Source: Lysinibacillus sp. FSL M8-0337
GTDB taxonomy: Bacteria > Bacillota > Bacilli > Bacillales_A > Planococcaceae
Assembly (NCBI RefSeq): GCF_038593855.1
Contig: NZ_CP151996.1
Location: 1,054,001-1,118,000, forward strand
DNA length: 64,000 nt
Reading direction: 5' to 3'
Shown here in pieces: positions 47,086-55,014 of this stretch (positions are counted from its first letter, which is position 1; the number at the start of each line of letters is the position of its first letter). The position numbers were made by a program, and so were the translations under genes. The notes beneath the pieces are model-generated. The model saw only the letters and a list, made by a program, of their open reading frames with translations. It made no database searches and was not told the DNA's origin.

Positions 47086-47712
47086 CTAAAAATCCTTGCG
47101 TTTATAGATTGCTGTTGCAATAAGAGAAGATAACCATAAAATTAATAGTCCAATAAATGGTGCTAAATAGCTGAACTGTTGTAGCTTGGAAATCGTGATC
47201 AAAACATCCGCAAAATACTCCTCTAACAGTCCAACGAGTAAACCAGGAATAAAGCATAAAACAATTAGAACGATTCGACCTTTAATAGAGCCGTATTTAA
47301 TATAAATCGGTAAGATTAAAGCAAGCAAACAAAATGCCGCAGCAATTAGCAGATTAAATGTAAGGAAAAAATTAGCAGTTTCCCAATCGTTTGTGAAATG
47401 ACTTATGATAAAAACTACAGGTAATGCAATAATCAGACCAATTAACATTAATACAAGGCTAAGCATGTATTTACTAAGGACAATTTCGCTCTTGCTAATG
47501 GGTAAAGTATTGACATATTTATCCCAACTGCAAAGTTCATCGTAGGTAAGGGCAGTAATGGCTTGAATAACAAGGATAAATAATATAAAGGAAAAAATAA
47601 TAGATCCTTGCCCCATCATTATGGAAAAAAGTAGCATGGGGATAAGTATAAAAGCTTGGGTCTTTAGCTGACGCTGTATCGTCATTAAATCTTTTACTAG
47701 AAGAGCAGTCAT
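47086..47712 (-). CDS. ABC-2 type transporter permease
   Basis: A 208-residue membrane protein with about six hydrophobic helices. It resembles the small ABC-2 permeases (PmtB/PmtD-like) paired with YtrA-type regulators: a basic start MTALLVKDLMTIQRQLK and the cytoplasmic segment DKYVNTLPISKSEIVLSKYM after the second helix. It overlaps the ATPase gene by 4 nt. Exported substrate unknown; related systems move antimicrobial or cytolytic peptides, but the sequence does not show which. Confidence 0.85.
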   Translation of the reverse strand: MTALLVKDLMTIQRQLKTQAFILIPMLLFSIMMGQGSIIFSFILFILVIQAITALTYDELCSWDKYVNTLPISKSEIVLSKYMLSLVLMLIGLIIALPVVFIISHFTNDWETANFFLTFNLLIAAAFCLLALILPIYIKYGSIKGRIVLIVLCFIPGLLVGLLEEYFADVLITISKLQQFSYLAPFIGLLILWLSSLIATAIYKRKDF

Positions 47713-48557
47713 GACTGAACACTACCTTTCACGAAAAATAGCATGATATCCTCAATAGTCGGTCTTTCAACGGTAAATGCTTCGCTTATTTCATTTTTTA
47801 ACACAAGTACTTCAAGCCCGAAAGTACCTTCGCGTTTTTGAATAATTGCTTGCTCAGGTAGTTCGCTTACTTCCTCATTAGTCCCTTTAAAAATACCGTA
47901 GTCATACAGTAAGACATCCTTGCTTTCACTAAATAATATTTCGCCGTTATGAATAAATGTAATGTAGTCAGCTATCTTTTCTAAATCACTTGTTATATGT
48001 GATGAAAATAATATGCTATGAGTTTCATCCTGCATAAACGTTAAAAATAAGTCGAGAATTTCATCACGTATAATTGGATCTAATCCACTTGTTGGTTCAT
48101 CTAAAATTAATAATTTTGGATGATGGGACAATGCTAACGCTATCGATAGCTTCATCCTCATTCCTCGAGACAACTCTTTTACCTTTTTTCGTTTAGGCAC
48201 CTTAAATTGCGTCAATCGCTCAAAATAATAATTAGAATCCCATGATTTAAATACCTTTTTCATAAATTTGTCGAGTTGCGTCGCATTCAGCGTTTCAGGT
48301 ACATGTAACTCGTCGAAAACGACACCGATGTCGTTTTTTATCGCAAGCTCATATTCGACAATATCTTTACCGAATAGCAAAATTTCGCCATATTCTTTTT
48401 TCAATAAATTAAGCATGCATTTTATGGTAGTGGATTTACCTGCACCGTTTTCACCCACAAAGCCCATTACTGTACCTTGAGGTACTGAAAAACTAATATC
48501 TTTTAGTGAAAAGCCTTCAAAGCCTTTGTGTAAATCATGGATTTCAATGGCATTCAT
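47709..48557 (-). CDS. ABC transporter ATP-binding protein
   Basis: A 282-residue ATPase. Seen: Walker A in GFVGENGAGKSTTIKCMLNL (about residues 32-51), a signature-type ELSRGMRMKLSIALAL, Walker B LLILDEPTSGLDPI, and the switch His in ILFSSHITSDLE. The C-terminal 70 residues are a variable accessory region. It lies directly after the GntR regulator gene (next base) and overlaps the permease, so the three form one operon. Confidence 0.92.
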   Translation of the reverse strand: MNAIEIHDLHKGFEGFSLKDISFSVPQGTVMGFVGENGAGKSTTIKCMLNLLKKEYGEILLFGKDIVEYELAIKNDIGVVFDELHVPETLNATQLDKFMKKVFKSWDSNYYFERLTQFKVPKRKKVKELSRGMRMKLSIALALSHHPKLLILDEPTSGLDPIIRDEILDLFLTFMQDETHSILFSSHITSDLEKIADYITFIHNGEILFSESKDVLLYDYGIFKGTNEEVSELPEQAIIQKREGTFGLEVLVLKNEISEAFTVERPTIEDIMLFFVKGSVQS

Positions 48558-48935
48558 TTAGTTGTCCTCCTCTACAATTAATGAAAGTAAGTCTATTAAT
48601 TCCTCTTTTGCAAGTCCTGCAGTTTTGGCTGTTCTTACGGCTTTTTGCAAATGCTCCTCTACTTGGCGCAATAACTCCTCTCGTAAAAAATCTTGGTTAC
48701 GTTCAGTAACAAAGCTACCTTTTCCCGCTACCGTTTCAATAAAGCCGTCTCGCTCCAAATCCGCATAAGCTCGTTTGGTTGTCATCACGCTAATTTTAAG
48801 ATCCTTGGCGAGTGCACGTATAGAGGGTAGTGCATCGCCGGCGTGAAGCTTATTTGCTAAAATGGCTTCTTTTAGTTGAACAGTTATTTGTTCATAGATT
48901 GGTTTATCACTCGCATTGCTTAAATGGATACGCAC
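48558..48935 (-). CDS. GntR family transcriptional regulator, YtrA type
   Basis: A 125-residue repressor with a winged-helix domain and a short helical tail, the YtrA subfamily layout. It opens MRIHLSNASDKPIYEQITVQ, and the recognition region reads AGDALPSIRALAKDLKISVM followed by TTKRAYADLERDGFI. There is no effector-binding UTRA domain. Such regulators normally repress the ABC operon they head. A palindrome over the promoter (48958-48982) fits an autoregulatory operator. Confidence 0.93.
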   Translation of the reverse strand: MRIHLSNASDKPIYEQITVQLKEAILANKLHAGDALPSIRALAKDLKISVMTTKRAYADLERDGFIETVAGKGSFVTERNQDFLREELLRQVEEHLQKAVRTAKTAGLAKEELIDLLSLIVEEDN

Positions 48936-48957
48936 TTATTTTCACCTCACGATTAAA

Positions 48958-48982
48958 ACTGTATATACACACTATACACAGT
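48958..48982. promoter_or_regulatory. Candidate operator of the YtrA-type regulator
   Basis: ACTGTATATA (48958-48967) and TATACACAGT (48973-48982) are inverted repeats matching at nine of ten positions around CACAC. The site covers the -10 of the cassette's promoter, the classic position for repression. Confidence 0.6.
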
Positions 48983-48999
48983 ATGTATAAAAGTTGCAA
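48971..48999 (-). promoter_or_regulatory. Sigma A promoter of the GntR-ABC cassette
   Basis: On the minus strand, TTGCAA (48999-48994), 17 nt, TATAGT (48976-48971). Both boxes are good and the spacing is ideal. Transcription would start near 48964, about 30 nt before the GntR start. Confidence 0.7.
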
Positions 49000-49023
49000 C
49001 CTAGAAGTACTTTCGTATGGGGC

Positions 49024-49051
49024 ACGAATTGCAAAAACTCGGCATATATTG
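49024..49051 (+). promoter_or_regulatory. Possible mother-cell (sigma K-like) promoter before ymxH
   Basis: An AC-containing -35 (ACG, 49024-49026) is followed 16 nt later by CATATATTG (49043-49051), close to the CATA-N3-TA -10 of sigma K/sigma E promoters. dpaAB genes are under mother-cell control in B. subtilis. The motif is short, so this is tentative. Confidence 0.3.
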
Positions 49052-49080
49052 GGTTAACGGCTCAAGGAGGGAGATGAGGC

Positions 49081-49344
49081 ATGCTATTATCTGAAATGGT
49101 GGATAAAGAATTGATTCAAGTTGAAGGTGGTGTACATTTTGGCATACTGGCACACACAGAATGCCTATTAGATGTGCAGACAGGAAAGATACATGGATTT
49201 GAGATTATTAAAGAAAAAATGCCATTCCAAAAGAAGAAAGTAAAAGTTAGTGAAATGATTCCGTGGCATGAAATTATATTAATTGGAGAAGATCGTATTT
49301 TATTTAACAAAACGACGACAGTACAGTCTGAATTTTTACAGTGA
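49081..49344 (+). CDS. ymxH: YlmC/YmxH family sporulation protein
   Basis: An 87-residue PRC-barrel protein of the YlmC/YmxH family. It opens MLLSEMVDKELIQVEGG and has the family-type pattern of a small beta barrel (DVQTGKIHGFEI, then VKVSEMIPWHEIILIGEDRI). The ribosome site AAGGAGGGAG is strong. It precedes dpaA by 9 nt, as in B. subtilis. The molecular role is unknown; the family is linked to sporulation. Confidence 0.9.
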   Translation: MLLSEMVDKELIQVEGGVHFGILAHTECLLDVQTGKIHGFEIIKEKMPFQKKKVKVSEMIPWHEIILIGEDRILFNKTTTVQSEFLQ

Positions 49345-49353
49345 GGTGAGCTT

Positions 49354-50133
49354 TTGGAAAACGAAAAATGGCTGGTAATCGGCGAGGACTCAAGATTAAA
49401 AGAATTAGCGACGATGCTGCGAAGTCCTTCACGTACAGTATTTTATAAAAGAACTTCTGTTTGGAATGAGGAGTTAAATAAACTTGTTTTAGAGTTCCAG
49501 CCGAATAAAATTGTTCTCCCTATACTTCCGTTGAAGATAGAAGTTGAGCAATTGTATGGCATATCACAAGTGAAGTTTTATACAGGTCGATTGACAATGC
49601 ATTGGAAGCAGTTGCTAGAAAAAAATGACACAAACTGTTATTTACAGCAGGAGTCTTTTATTTGGCAAAATGCAAGGTTGACGGCGGAGGGATTTATCGC
49701 CACGTTTTACGGACTCGAGCAGAAATGTATTTACGGACAAAACTTTACTATCGCAGGCTTTGGGCGCATCGCCAAAATGCTCGCTTCTTTACTCGTAAAG
49801 ATGGGCGCTAATGTGCATATTGTTGCGCGTTCGGTGGTACAAGTGAGTGAAGCAAAAGCATATGGCTATAAAGCTTCGAATTTAGACGATCGAAAATGGT
49901 CCGTACATGATGGGATTTTCATTAATACGATTCCAGCGAAGTGGATTACAGAATCGTTTCAGGATCATGTGCCAGCCGTGTTATATGATTTAGCTTCGGA
50001 GCCAGGCTGTTTAGATATTGATGCGGACCAATTGCAGACATATGTACTATTGCCATCATTACCTGGGAAATACTTTGCACATGATGCGGCAGATATTTTG
50101 TGCAAGGCAATAGAGGAGGAAGAAAATTGCTGA
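49354..50133 (+). CDS. dpaA: Dipicolinate synthase subunit A
   Basis: A 259-residue protein that, with DpaB, makes dipicolinic acid for the spore core from dihydrodipicolinate-level intermediates. The C-terminal half has a Rossmann fold (FTIAGFGRIAKMLASLLVKM, about residues 129-148) and later LPGKYFAHDAADIL. The N-terminal domain is short and divergent, and the whole is some 35-40 residues below my memory of B. subtilis SpoVFA (about 297). The start is TTG with GAGGTGAG upstream. It overlaps dpaB by 7 nt. Confidence 0.9.
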   Translation: MENEKWLVIGEDSRLKELATMLRSPSRTVFYKRTSVWNEELNKLVLEFQPNKIVLPILPLKIEVEQLYGISQVKFYTGRLTMHWKQLLEKNDTNCYLQQESFIWQNARLTAEGFIATFYGLEQKCIYGQNFTIAGFGRIAKMLASLLVKMGANVHIVARSVVQVSEAKAYGYKASNLDDRKWSVHDGIFINTIPAKWITESFQDHVPAVLYDLASEPGCLDIDADQLQTYVLLPSLPGKYFAHDAADILCKAIEEEENC

Positions 50134-50717
50134 CGGGTAAACGAGTTGGTTTAGGCATTACGGCTTCACATTGTACGTATGAAGATGTTGTACCAAAAAT
50201 TCAAAATTTTATTGATGCAGGGGCGACCGTTATCCCCATCATTACGCATTCAGTATTACATGCTGCAACACGTTTTGGAACAGGGGAAGAATGGATTGCG
50301 AAAATTGAGGCATTAACAGGGGAAAAAGTCATTTCTTCTATAAAAGAAGCGGAACCATTTGGGCCTTCCAATCCGTTGGATGCAATGGTCATAGCACCGA
50401 TGACTGGCAATAGTATTAGTAAGTTTGCCAATGCCGCGACGGATAGCCCTGTTCTCATGGCTGCAAAGGCAACTTTACGAAATGGCTCCCCAGTTGTTCT
50501 AGGTATTTCCACAAATGATGCACTGGGCTTAAATGGCATCAATATTATGAAACTGCTCAATGCGAAAAACATCTACTTTATTCCATTCGGTCAGGATTCA
50601 CCACATGGAAAACCCAATTCATTAATTGCTGATTTTGACCAAATGGTCGACACGGTTCATGCAGCAATTACGCAGAAAAAGCAATTACAACCACTGTTGA
50701 TACAATATTTCAAATAA
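50127..50717 (+). CDS. dpaB: Dipicolinate synthase subunit B
   Basis: A 196-residue flavoprotein-like subunit of dipicolinate synthase. Family parts: VGLGITASHCTYEDVVPKIQ at the start, then MVIAPMTGNSISKFANAATD (about residues 89-108) and ISTNDALGLNGINIMKLLNA. TTG 50127 is chosen because AGAGGAGGAAG ends 4 nt upstream; the frame opens earlier at 50100 without a ribosome site. It lacks a visible terminator, and asd downstream has its own promoter. Confidence 0.94.
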   Translation: MLTGKRVGLGITASHCTYEDVVPKIQNFIDAGATVIPIITHSVLHAATRFGTGEEWIAKIEALTGEKVISSIKEAEPFGPSNPLDAMVIAPMTGNSISKFANAATDSPVLMAAKATLRNGSPVVLGISTNDALGLNGINIMKLLNAKNIYFIPFGQDSPHGKPNSLIADFDQMVDTVHAAITQKKQLQPLLIQYFK

Positions 50718-50725
50718 ATCATTAA

Positions 50726-50754
50726 TTGCACACAATTTTCAGTATTTTTATGAT
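50726..50754 (+). promoter_or_regulatory. Sigma A promoter for asd-dapA
   Basis: TTGCAC (50726-50731), 17 nt, TATGAT (50749-50754). It gives vegetative expression to the lysine/diaminopimelate genes independently of the sporulation genes upstream. A CodY-like box fills the spacer. Confidence 0.65.
50734..50748 (+). promoter_or_regulatory. Possible CodY box inside the asd promoter
   Basis: AATTTTCAGTATTTT matches the CodY consensus AATTTTCWGAAAATT at 12 of 15 positions and sits between the -35 and -10. In an AT-rich genome such matches arise by chance, so support is modest. Confidence 0.3.
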
Positions 50755-50799
50755 ACAATAGCACACATTATGGAACTTGTATTCAAGGAGAGATGACAG

Positions 50800-51837
50800 A
50801 TGACTAAGCAGTTAACAGTTGCGGTTGTAGGTGCAACAGGAGCAGTAGGTTCAAAAATGATGGAACAGCTAATTAAACGAAAATTTCCGATCGGACAGAT
50901 TAAGTTTTTAGCTTCTGCACGTTCCGCAGGAAAACCAATCGAATTTAATGGTGAGACGTATACAATTGAAGAAGCGACACCTGAAGCTTTTGAAGGCGTC
51001 AATGTCGCTTTATTCTCTGCGGGTGGTTCTGTATCGGCAGTGCTGGCGCCAGAAGCGGCTAAACGCGGGGCAGTAGTCATTGACAATACGAGCCATTTCC
51101 GTATGGATCCAGAGGTACCCCTAGTAGTACCAGAGGTGAATCGCGGCGATCTTGCTAAACATAAGGGGATTATCGCCAATCCAAACTGCTCAACAATCCA
51201 AATGGTTGCAGCGCTTGAACCAATCCGTGCAACATTTGGTTTAACAAAAGTATTGGTATCGACGTACCAAGCAGTTTCTGGTGCAGGGATTTCAGCAATT
51301 GAAGAACTAAAAGCACAAAGCGCAAACTGGGATGCAGGTAAAGATGTAGAAGCAAATATTTTACCGAGTGGTGGCGACAAACGTCATTTCCCAATTGCTC
51401 GTAATGTCATTCCACAAATTGATAAATTTACTGACAATGGCTTTACATATGAAGAAATGAAAATGATTAATGAAACGAAGAAAATTATGCACGCACCAGA
51501 GTTAAAAGTCGCTGCTACTTGCGTACGTGTACCAGTTGTTTCAGGACACTCTGAATCTGTTTATATTGAAGTAGAAAAAGAGACAACAGTAGAAGGCATT
51601 TTCGAAGTATTACGAAATGCACCTGGAATTGTATTACAAGATGATATCGCAACACAAACTTACCCAATGCCGATTTACGCAGAAGGGGAAGATGCTACCT
51701 TTGTAGGACGTATCCGTCAAGACTTAGACAATAAAAAAGGATTCCACCTATGGATCGTATCAGATAATTTATTAAAAGGCGCTGCATTGAACTCTATTCA
51801 AATTGCAGAAGCAATGCTTGAGGATAACTTACTATAA
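50800..51837 (+). CDS. asd: Aspartate-semialdehyde dehydrogenase
   Basis: A 345-residue NADPH enzyme of the aspartate pathway that leads to lysine, diaminopimelate, threonine and methionine. The cofactor loop VVGATGAVGSKM (about residues 9-20) and the catalytic Cys130 in NPNCSTIQM are clear; the active-site His lies in CVRVPVVSGHSES. It is followed 13 nt later by dapA. In B. subtilis dapG (aspartokinase I) lies between the two; it is absent here. Confidence 0.97.
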   Translation: MTKQLTVAVVGATGAVGSKMMEQLIKRKFPIGQIKFLASARSAGKPIEFNGETYTIEEATPEAFEGVNVALFSAGGSVSAVLAPEAAKRGAVVIDNTSHFRMDPEVPLVVPEVNRGDLAKHKGIIANPNCSTIQMVAALEPIRATFGLTKVLVSTYQAVSGAGISAIEELKAQSANWDAGKDVEANILPSGGDKRHFPIARNVIPQIDKFTDNGFTYEEMKMINETKKIMHAPELKVAATCVRVPVVSGHSESVYIEVEKETTVEGIFEVLRNAPGIVLQDDIATQTYPMPIYAEGEDATFVGRIRQDLDNKKGFHLWIVSDNLLKGAALNSIQIAEAMLEDNLL

Positions 51838-51850
51838 GAGGGGTGTAAGG

Positions 51851-52750
51851 ATGAATTTAGGTCGAATTGGAACGGCAATGATAACGCCGTTTAAAGAAGA
51901 TGGTACGATTAATTATCCAGAACTAGAACGTATTATTAATCATTTAATTGATAATGGTACTGATTGCATTGTTGCATGTGGCACAACCTCTGAAAACCCA
52001 ACTATGACCACAGAAGAAAAAATTGAAGTTGTACGATTTACAGTAGAAAAAGTAGCGGGCCGTGTACCAGTAATTGCAGGTACAGGGGATAATGAAACAG
52101 CTTATTCAATCGCGATGACGCATAAGGCTGAAGAAAATGGTGCTGATGGCATTATGTTAGTAGCACCTTATTATAATAAGCCAAACCAACGAGGTATTTA
52201 CGCGCACTTTGAGACGATTGCAAAAGAAACAAAGCTGCCTGTGATGCTTTATAATGTACCAGGACGCACAGGTATAAACGTGGCCTATGAGACGTCTGTT
52301 GATTTAAGTAAAATTCCTAATATCTCATGGATTAAAGAGGCGAGCGGGAATTTAGATCAAATGGGCGATATTATTGAAAACGTTGAAGCTGCAGATAATT
52401 TTTTAGTGTATAGCGGGGATGACGGATTAACATTACCGTTGCTGGCAATTGGTGGGGCTGGTGTCATTTCAGTTGCTTCACACGTTGTCGGAAATGATAT
52501 GCAGTTAATGATAAAATTATTTGAAGAAGGAAAGCATGAACAGGCTGCAAAAATTCATCGAGCATTATTACCTTTAGTGCGTGCGCTATTTGCACAACCG
52601 AATCCTTCACCGATCAAATATGCGATGACAAAATTAGGCTTTGATACATTAAATGTTCGACTACCAATGGTGGAAATGACAGATGAAGAAAAAGCTAACT
52701 TCGACCAAATATGGGAAACGTACCAAGAAAAAGCTAAAAATTTTAGATAA
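51851..52750 (+). CDS. dapA: 4-hydroxy-tetrahydrodipicolinate synthase
   Basis: A 299-residue enzyme that condenses pyruvate with aspartate semialdehyde, the first step toward diaminopimelate and dipicolinate. The Schiff-base Lys162 is in ISWIKEASGN and the catalytic Tyr134 in LYNVPGRTG. The GTTSENPT segment varies slightly from the usual GTTGESPT. ATG 51851 follows GAGGGGTGTAAGG; the longer frame from 51803 runs back into asd. A strong terminator follows. Confidence 0.96.
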   Translation: MNLGRIGTAMITPFKEDGTINYPELERIINHLIDNGTDCIVACGTTSENPTMTTEEKIEVVRFTVEKVAGRVPVIAGTGDNETAYSIAMTHKAEENGADGIMLVAPYYNKPNQRGIYAHFETIAKETKLPVMLYNVPGRTGINVAYETSVDLSKIPNISWIKEASGNLDQMGDIIENVEAADNFLVYSGDDGLTLPLLAIGGAGVISVASHVVGNDMQLMIKLFEEGKHEQAAKIHRALLPLVRALFAQPNPSPIKYAMTKLGFDTLNVRLPMVEMTDEEKANFDQIWETYQEKAKNFR

Positions 52751-52756
52751 TAAGTG

Positions 52757-52803
52757 AAACTATAGATAAACTCACCAATAAGAGTTTATCTATAGTTTTT
52801 TTA
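52757..52803 (+). terminator. Terminator downstream of dapA
   Basis: AAACTATAGATAAACTC (52757-52773) pairs perfectly with GAGTTTATCTATAGTTT (52782-52798), a 17-bp stem with an 8-nt loop and a T-run. Confidence 0.92.
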
Positions 52804-52811
52804 TTGATGCG

Positions 52812-52999
52812 GTGCCAGGCACTCAAACAATTCTCAAACAATTTCATCACAAGCGAAGTAAAAATCCAAGGCAGGCGCCAGTGGGAACATGTAGGTGTAA
52901 GCCGCAACAATCCAAGCGTTAGCGAGGAGTTTCGGCTTACAACATGCCTGCGGAAAACGCAATGGTTTTTTACGCTAGAATTGTTTGGGTGCCAGGCAC
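52812..52999. mobile_element. 188-bp MITE-like element with 22-bp terminal inverted repeats
   Basis: The left end (GTGCCAGGCAC at 52812-52822, then T, then CAAACAATTC) and the right end (GAATTGTTTG at 52978-52987, then G, then GTGCCAGGCAC) are inverted repeats over 22 bp. Each terminal GTGCCAGGCAC is itself nearly palindromic. Inside, TGTAAGCCG (52896-52904) pairs with CGGCTTACA (52933-52941), so the element can fold almost end to end. It has no ORF. It ends 10 bp before the rnjB -35. No clear target duplication is seen. Such short palindromic elements are usually moved in trans by a transposase coded elsewhere; that is inference. Confidence 0.6.
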
Positions 53000-53009
53000 T
53001 TAAAATAAT

Positions 53010-53038
53010 TTGTGCAAAAGCCTTGCAAACCGTATAAT
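53010..53038 (+). promoter_or_regulatory. Sigma A promoter for rnjB
   Basis: TTGTGC (53010-53015), 17 nt, TATAAT (53033-53038). It begins 10 nt after the right end of the MITE-like element. The leader to the TTG start is about 40 nt. Confidence 0.7.
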
Positions 53039-53084
53039 GAAAATAAGTGGTTGCTGTTCGGGATATTTTTTAGGAGGAAACAAA

Positions 53085-54752
53085 TTGACAAAAAAGAAAA
53101 ATGAATTAATTCGCATCATTCCACTAGGTGGTGTGGGCGAAATTGGAAAAGCAATGTGCGTAGTAGAAATTGACGAAGAGCTATTTGTAGTTGATAGCGG
53201 TTTAATGTTCCCAGAAGACGAGATGTTGGGCATTGACATCGTAATACCGGATATTACGTATTTAGAAGAAAACAAAGAGCGTGTGAAAGGGATTTTCTTA
53301 ACACATGGTCATGAGGATGCCATTGGGTCAATCGCTTATATTTTACAAAAAGTGAAGGCACCAGTGTATGGATCAAAATTAACGATTGCACTTGCAAAAG
53401 AACATTTAAAAGAATTACCTGCACCACATCAGGTAAAATTCTTTGAAGTAACAAATCGTAGCCGTATGAATTTCAACTCTACGTATGTGACATTCTTCCA
53501 TACAACACATAGTATTCCCGATTCGTTAGGGGTTGTGTTCCATACTTCTGAAGGAGCGATTGTTCATACGGGAGAGTTTAAATTCGACCAATCGGCAACA
53601 GGTAAGTTTAAACCGGATTTAGCCAAAATGGCACAATTAGGTGAAGAAGGCGTATTTATTTTACTATCTGAGTCTTGTGAAGCAGAGCGACCAGGCTATA
53701 CGACATCTGAAATTGTGATTGAAGAGCAATTATCAAAAACATTCCATTCGGCACCAGGTCGTATTTTAGTAGCTGTCTATGCGTCTAATTTCATTCGTAT
53801 TCAACAAGTCCTAACGCAAGCGCAAAAATCGTTCCGCAAAGTGGTTATTGTGGGGAAACCTTTAGAAAAAGCTGTTGATTTAGGTGTACAGTTAGGGTAT
53901 TTAACGGTAGAAGAAGATACGATTATTCCAATCTCTGAAATGCAAAAATATCAAGAAGAAGAAATTATTATTATCGCAACGGGTAATAGAGGCGAACCGT
54001 TAGATGCATTAGAGAAAATTGTTCGTAAGCATCATCGAGACATTAAAATTAAACAAAATGATACAGTACTCATTACGTTTACGCCGTCTCCTGGTATGGA
54101 AGTACAAATGGCAAATACGATGAATTCCATTGCGAAAGCTGGAGCTGAAATTTTGACATCAAGTAAAAATGTCCATGTATCGGGTCACGGTAGCCAAGAA
54201 GATTTAAAGCTAATGTTGAATTTAATGCAGCCGAAATACTTTATTCCAGTTCAAGGGGAATATCGTATGCTGATTGCACACTCTAAGTTAGCACAACAGC
54301 TTGGTATGCAAAAATCACAAATTTTTATCGCTGATAAAGGTGATATTGTCGAATACAAAAATGGCAAAATGCGTATGAGTGGTCGTGTACAAGCTGGTAA
54401 TGTATTAATAGACGGTATTGGTGTAGGCGATGTTGGAAATATTGTTTTACGTGATCGTAAATTACTTTCGCAAGATGGTATATTCATTGTTGTTGTCACT
54501 TTAAACCGTGCACAAAAGAAAATTGCTTCAGGTCCCGAAATATTATCGCGTGGTTTCGTCTATGTGCGTGAGTCAGAGCAGCTAATGGTGGAAGCATCTG
54601 AAATTGCGAAAAACGTGATTGAAAAATATGTTGGGAAAGATACTTTCGAATGGACAAACATTAAACAAGAAATTCGTGATACATTAAATACCTATTTATT
54701 CCAAAAAACGAAGCGCCGCCCAATGATTATCCCAATCATTATGGAGTATTAA
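53085..54752 (+). CDS. rnjB: Ribonuclease J2
   Basis: A 555-residue beta-CASP metallo-beta-lactamase RNase. The metal motif reads LTHGHEDAIGS: the last His of the active HxHxDH pattern is Ala. Together with the place after dapA, this points to RNase J2, which forms a complex with the more active J1, rather than to J1 itself. The beta-CASP domain follows with VAVYASNFIRIQQV, and the C-terminal part has VSGHGSQEDLKLML. TTG 53085 follows TAGGAGGAAA; the longer frame begins inside the promoter and is not coding. Confidence 0.93.
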   Translation: MTKKKNELIRIIPLGGVGEIGKAMCVVEIDEELFVVDSGLMFPEDEMLGIDIVIPDITYLEENKERVKGIFLTHGHEDAIGSIAYILQKVKAPVYGSKLTIALAKEHLKELPAPHQVKFFEVTNRSRMNFNSTYVTFFHTTHSIPDSLGVVFHTSEGAIVHTGEFKFDQSATGKFKPDLAKMAQLGEEGVFILLSESCEAERPGYTTSEIVIEEQLSKTFHSAPGRILVAVYASNFIRIQQVLTQAQKSFRKVVIVGKPLEKAVDLGVQLGYLTVEEDTIIPISEMQKYQEEEIIIIATGNRGEPLDALEKIVRKHHRDIKIKQNDTVLITFTPSPGMEVQMANTMNSIAKAGAEILTSSKNVHVSGHGSQEDLKLMLNLMQPKYFIPVQGEYRMLIAHSKLAQQLGMQKSQIFIADKGDIVEYKNGKMRMSGRVQAGNVLIDGIGVGDVGNIVLRDRKLLSQDGIFIVVVTLNRAQKKIASGPEILSRGFVYVRESEQLMVEASEIAKNVIEKYVGKDTFEWTNIKQEIRDTLNTYLFQKTKRRPMIIPIIMEY

Positions 54753-54944
54753 AATTTTAAAAGATTTCTTTAACGCATGTTGCTAATGAGTGACGCCACA
54801 TTTTGTTGCGTTACCGATTGAATGTCAAAAAGTATGTCATTGTCTAACATGAAAATGTGACATGACATAGTCAAGCACTTCAAAATAAGCTTGTTTTTTG
54901 ATAGAAGTAATGTAGAGCAAGCTTTGAAGAAGTAGCGAAGGAGG

Positions 54945-54987
54945 AAGGATTTTCTAGCCGATAAAACGGTGGAAAATCCTTTTTTTG
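54945..54987 (+). terminator. Terminator downstream of rnjB
   Basis: AAGGATTTTC (54945-54954) pairs perfectly with GAAAATCCTT (54972-54981), with an inner CCG/CGG, followed by a T-run. Confidence 0.85.
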
Positions 54988-55014
54988 AAATATTCGAGTT
55001 CTACGTGATATTAT
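54985..55014 (+). promoter_or_regulatory. Candidate sigma A promoter for ftsK
   Basis: TTGAAA (54985-54990), 18 nt, TATTAT (55009-55014), directly after the rnjB terminator. Confidence 0.35.

Noticed and set aside
53010-53084. Longer RNase J2 starting at 53010
   Set aside because: The first codon is the -35 box of a good promoter, so this part is upstream of the transcript start.
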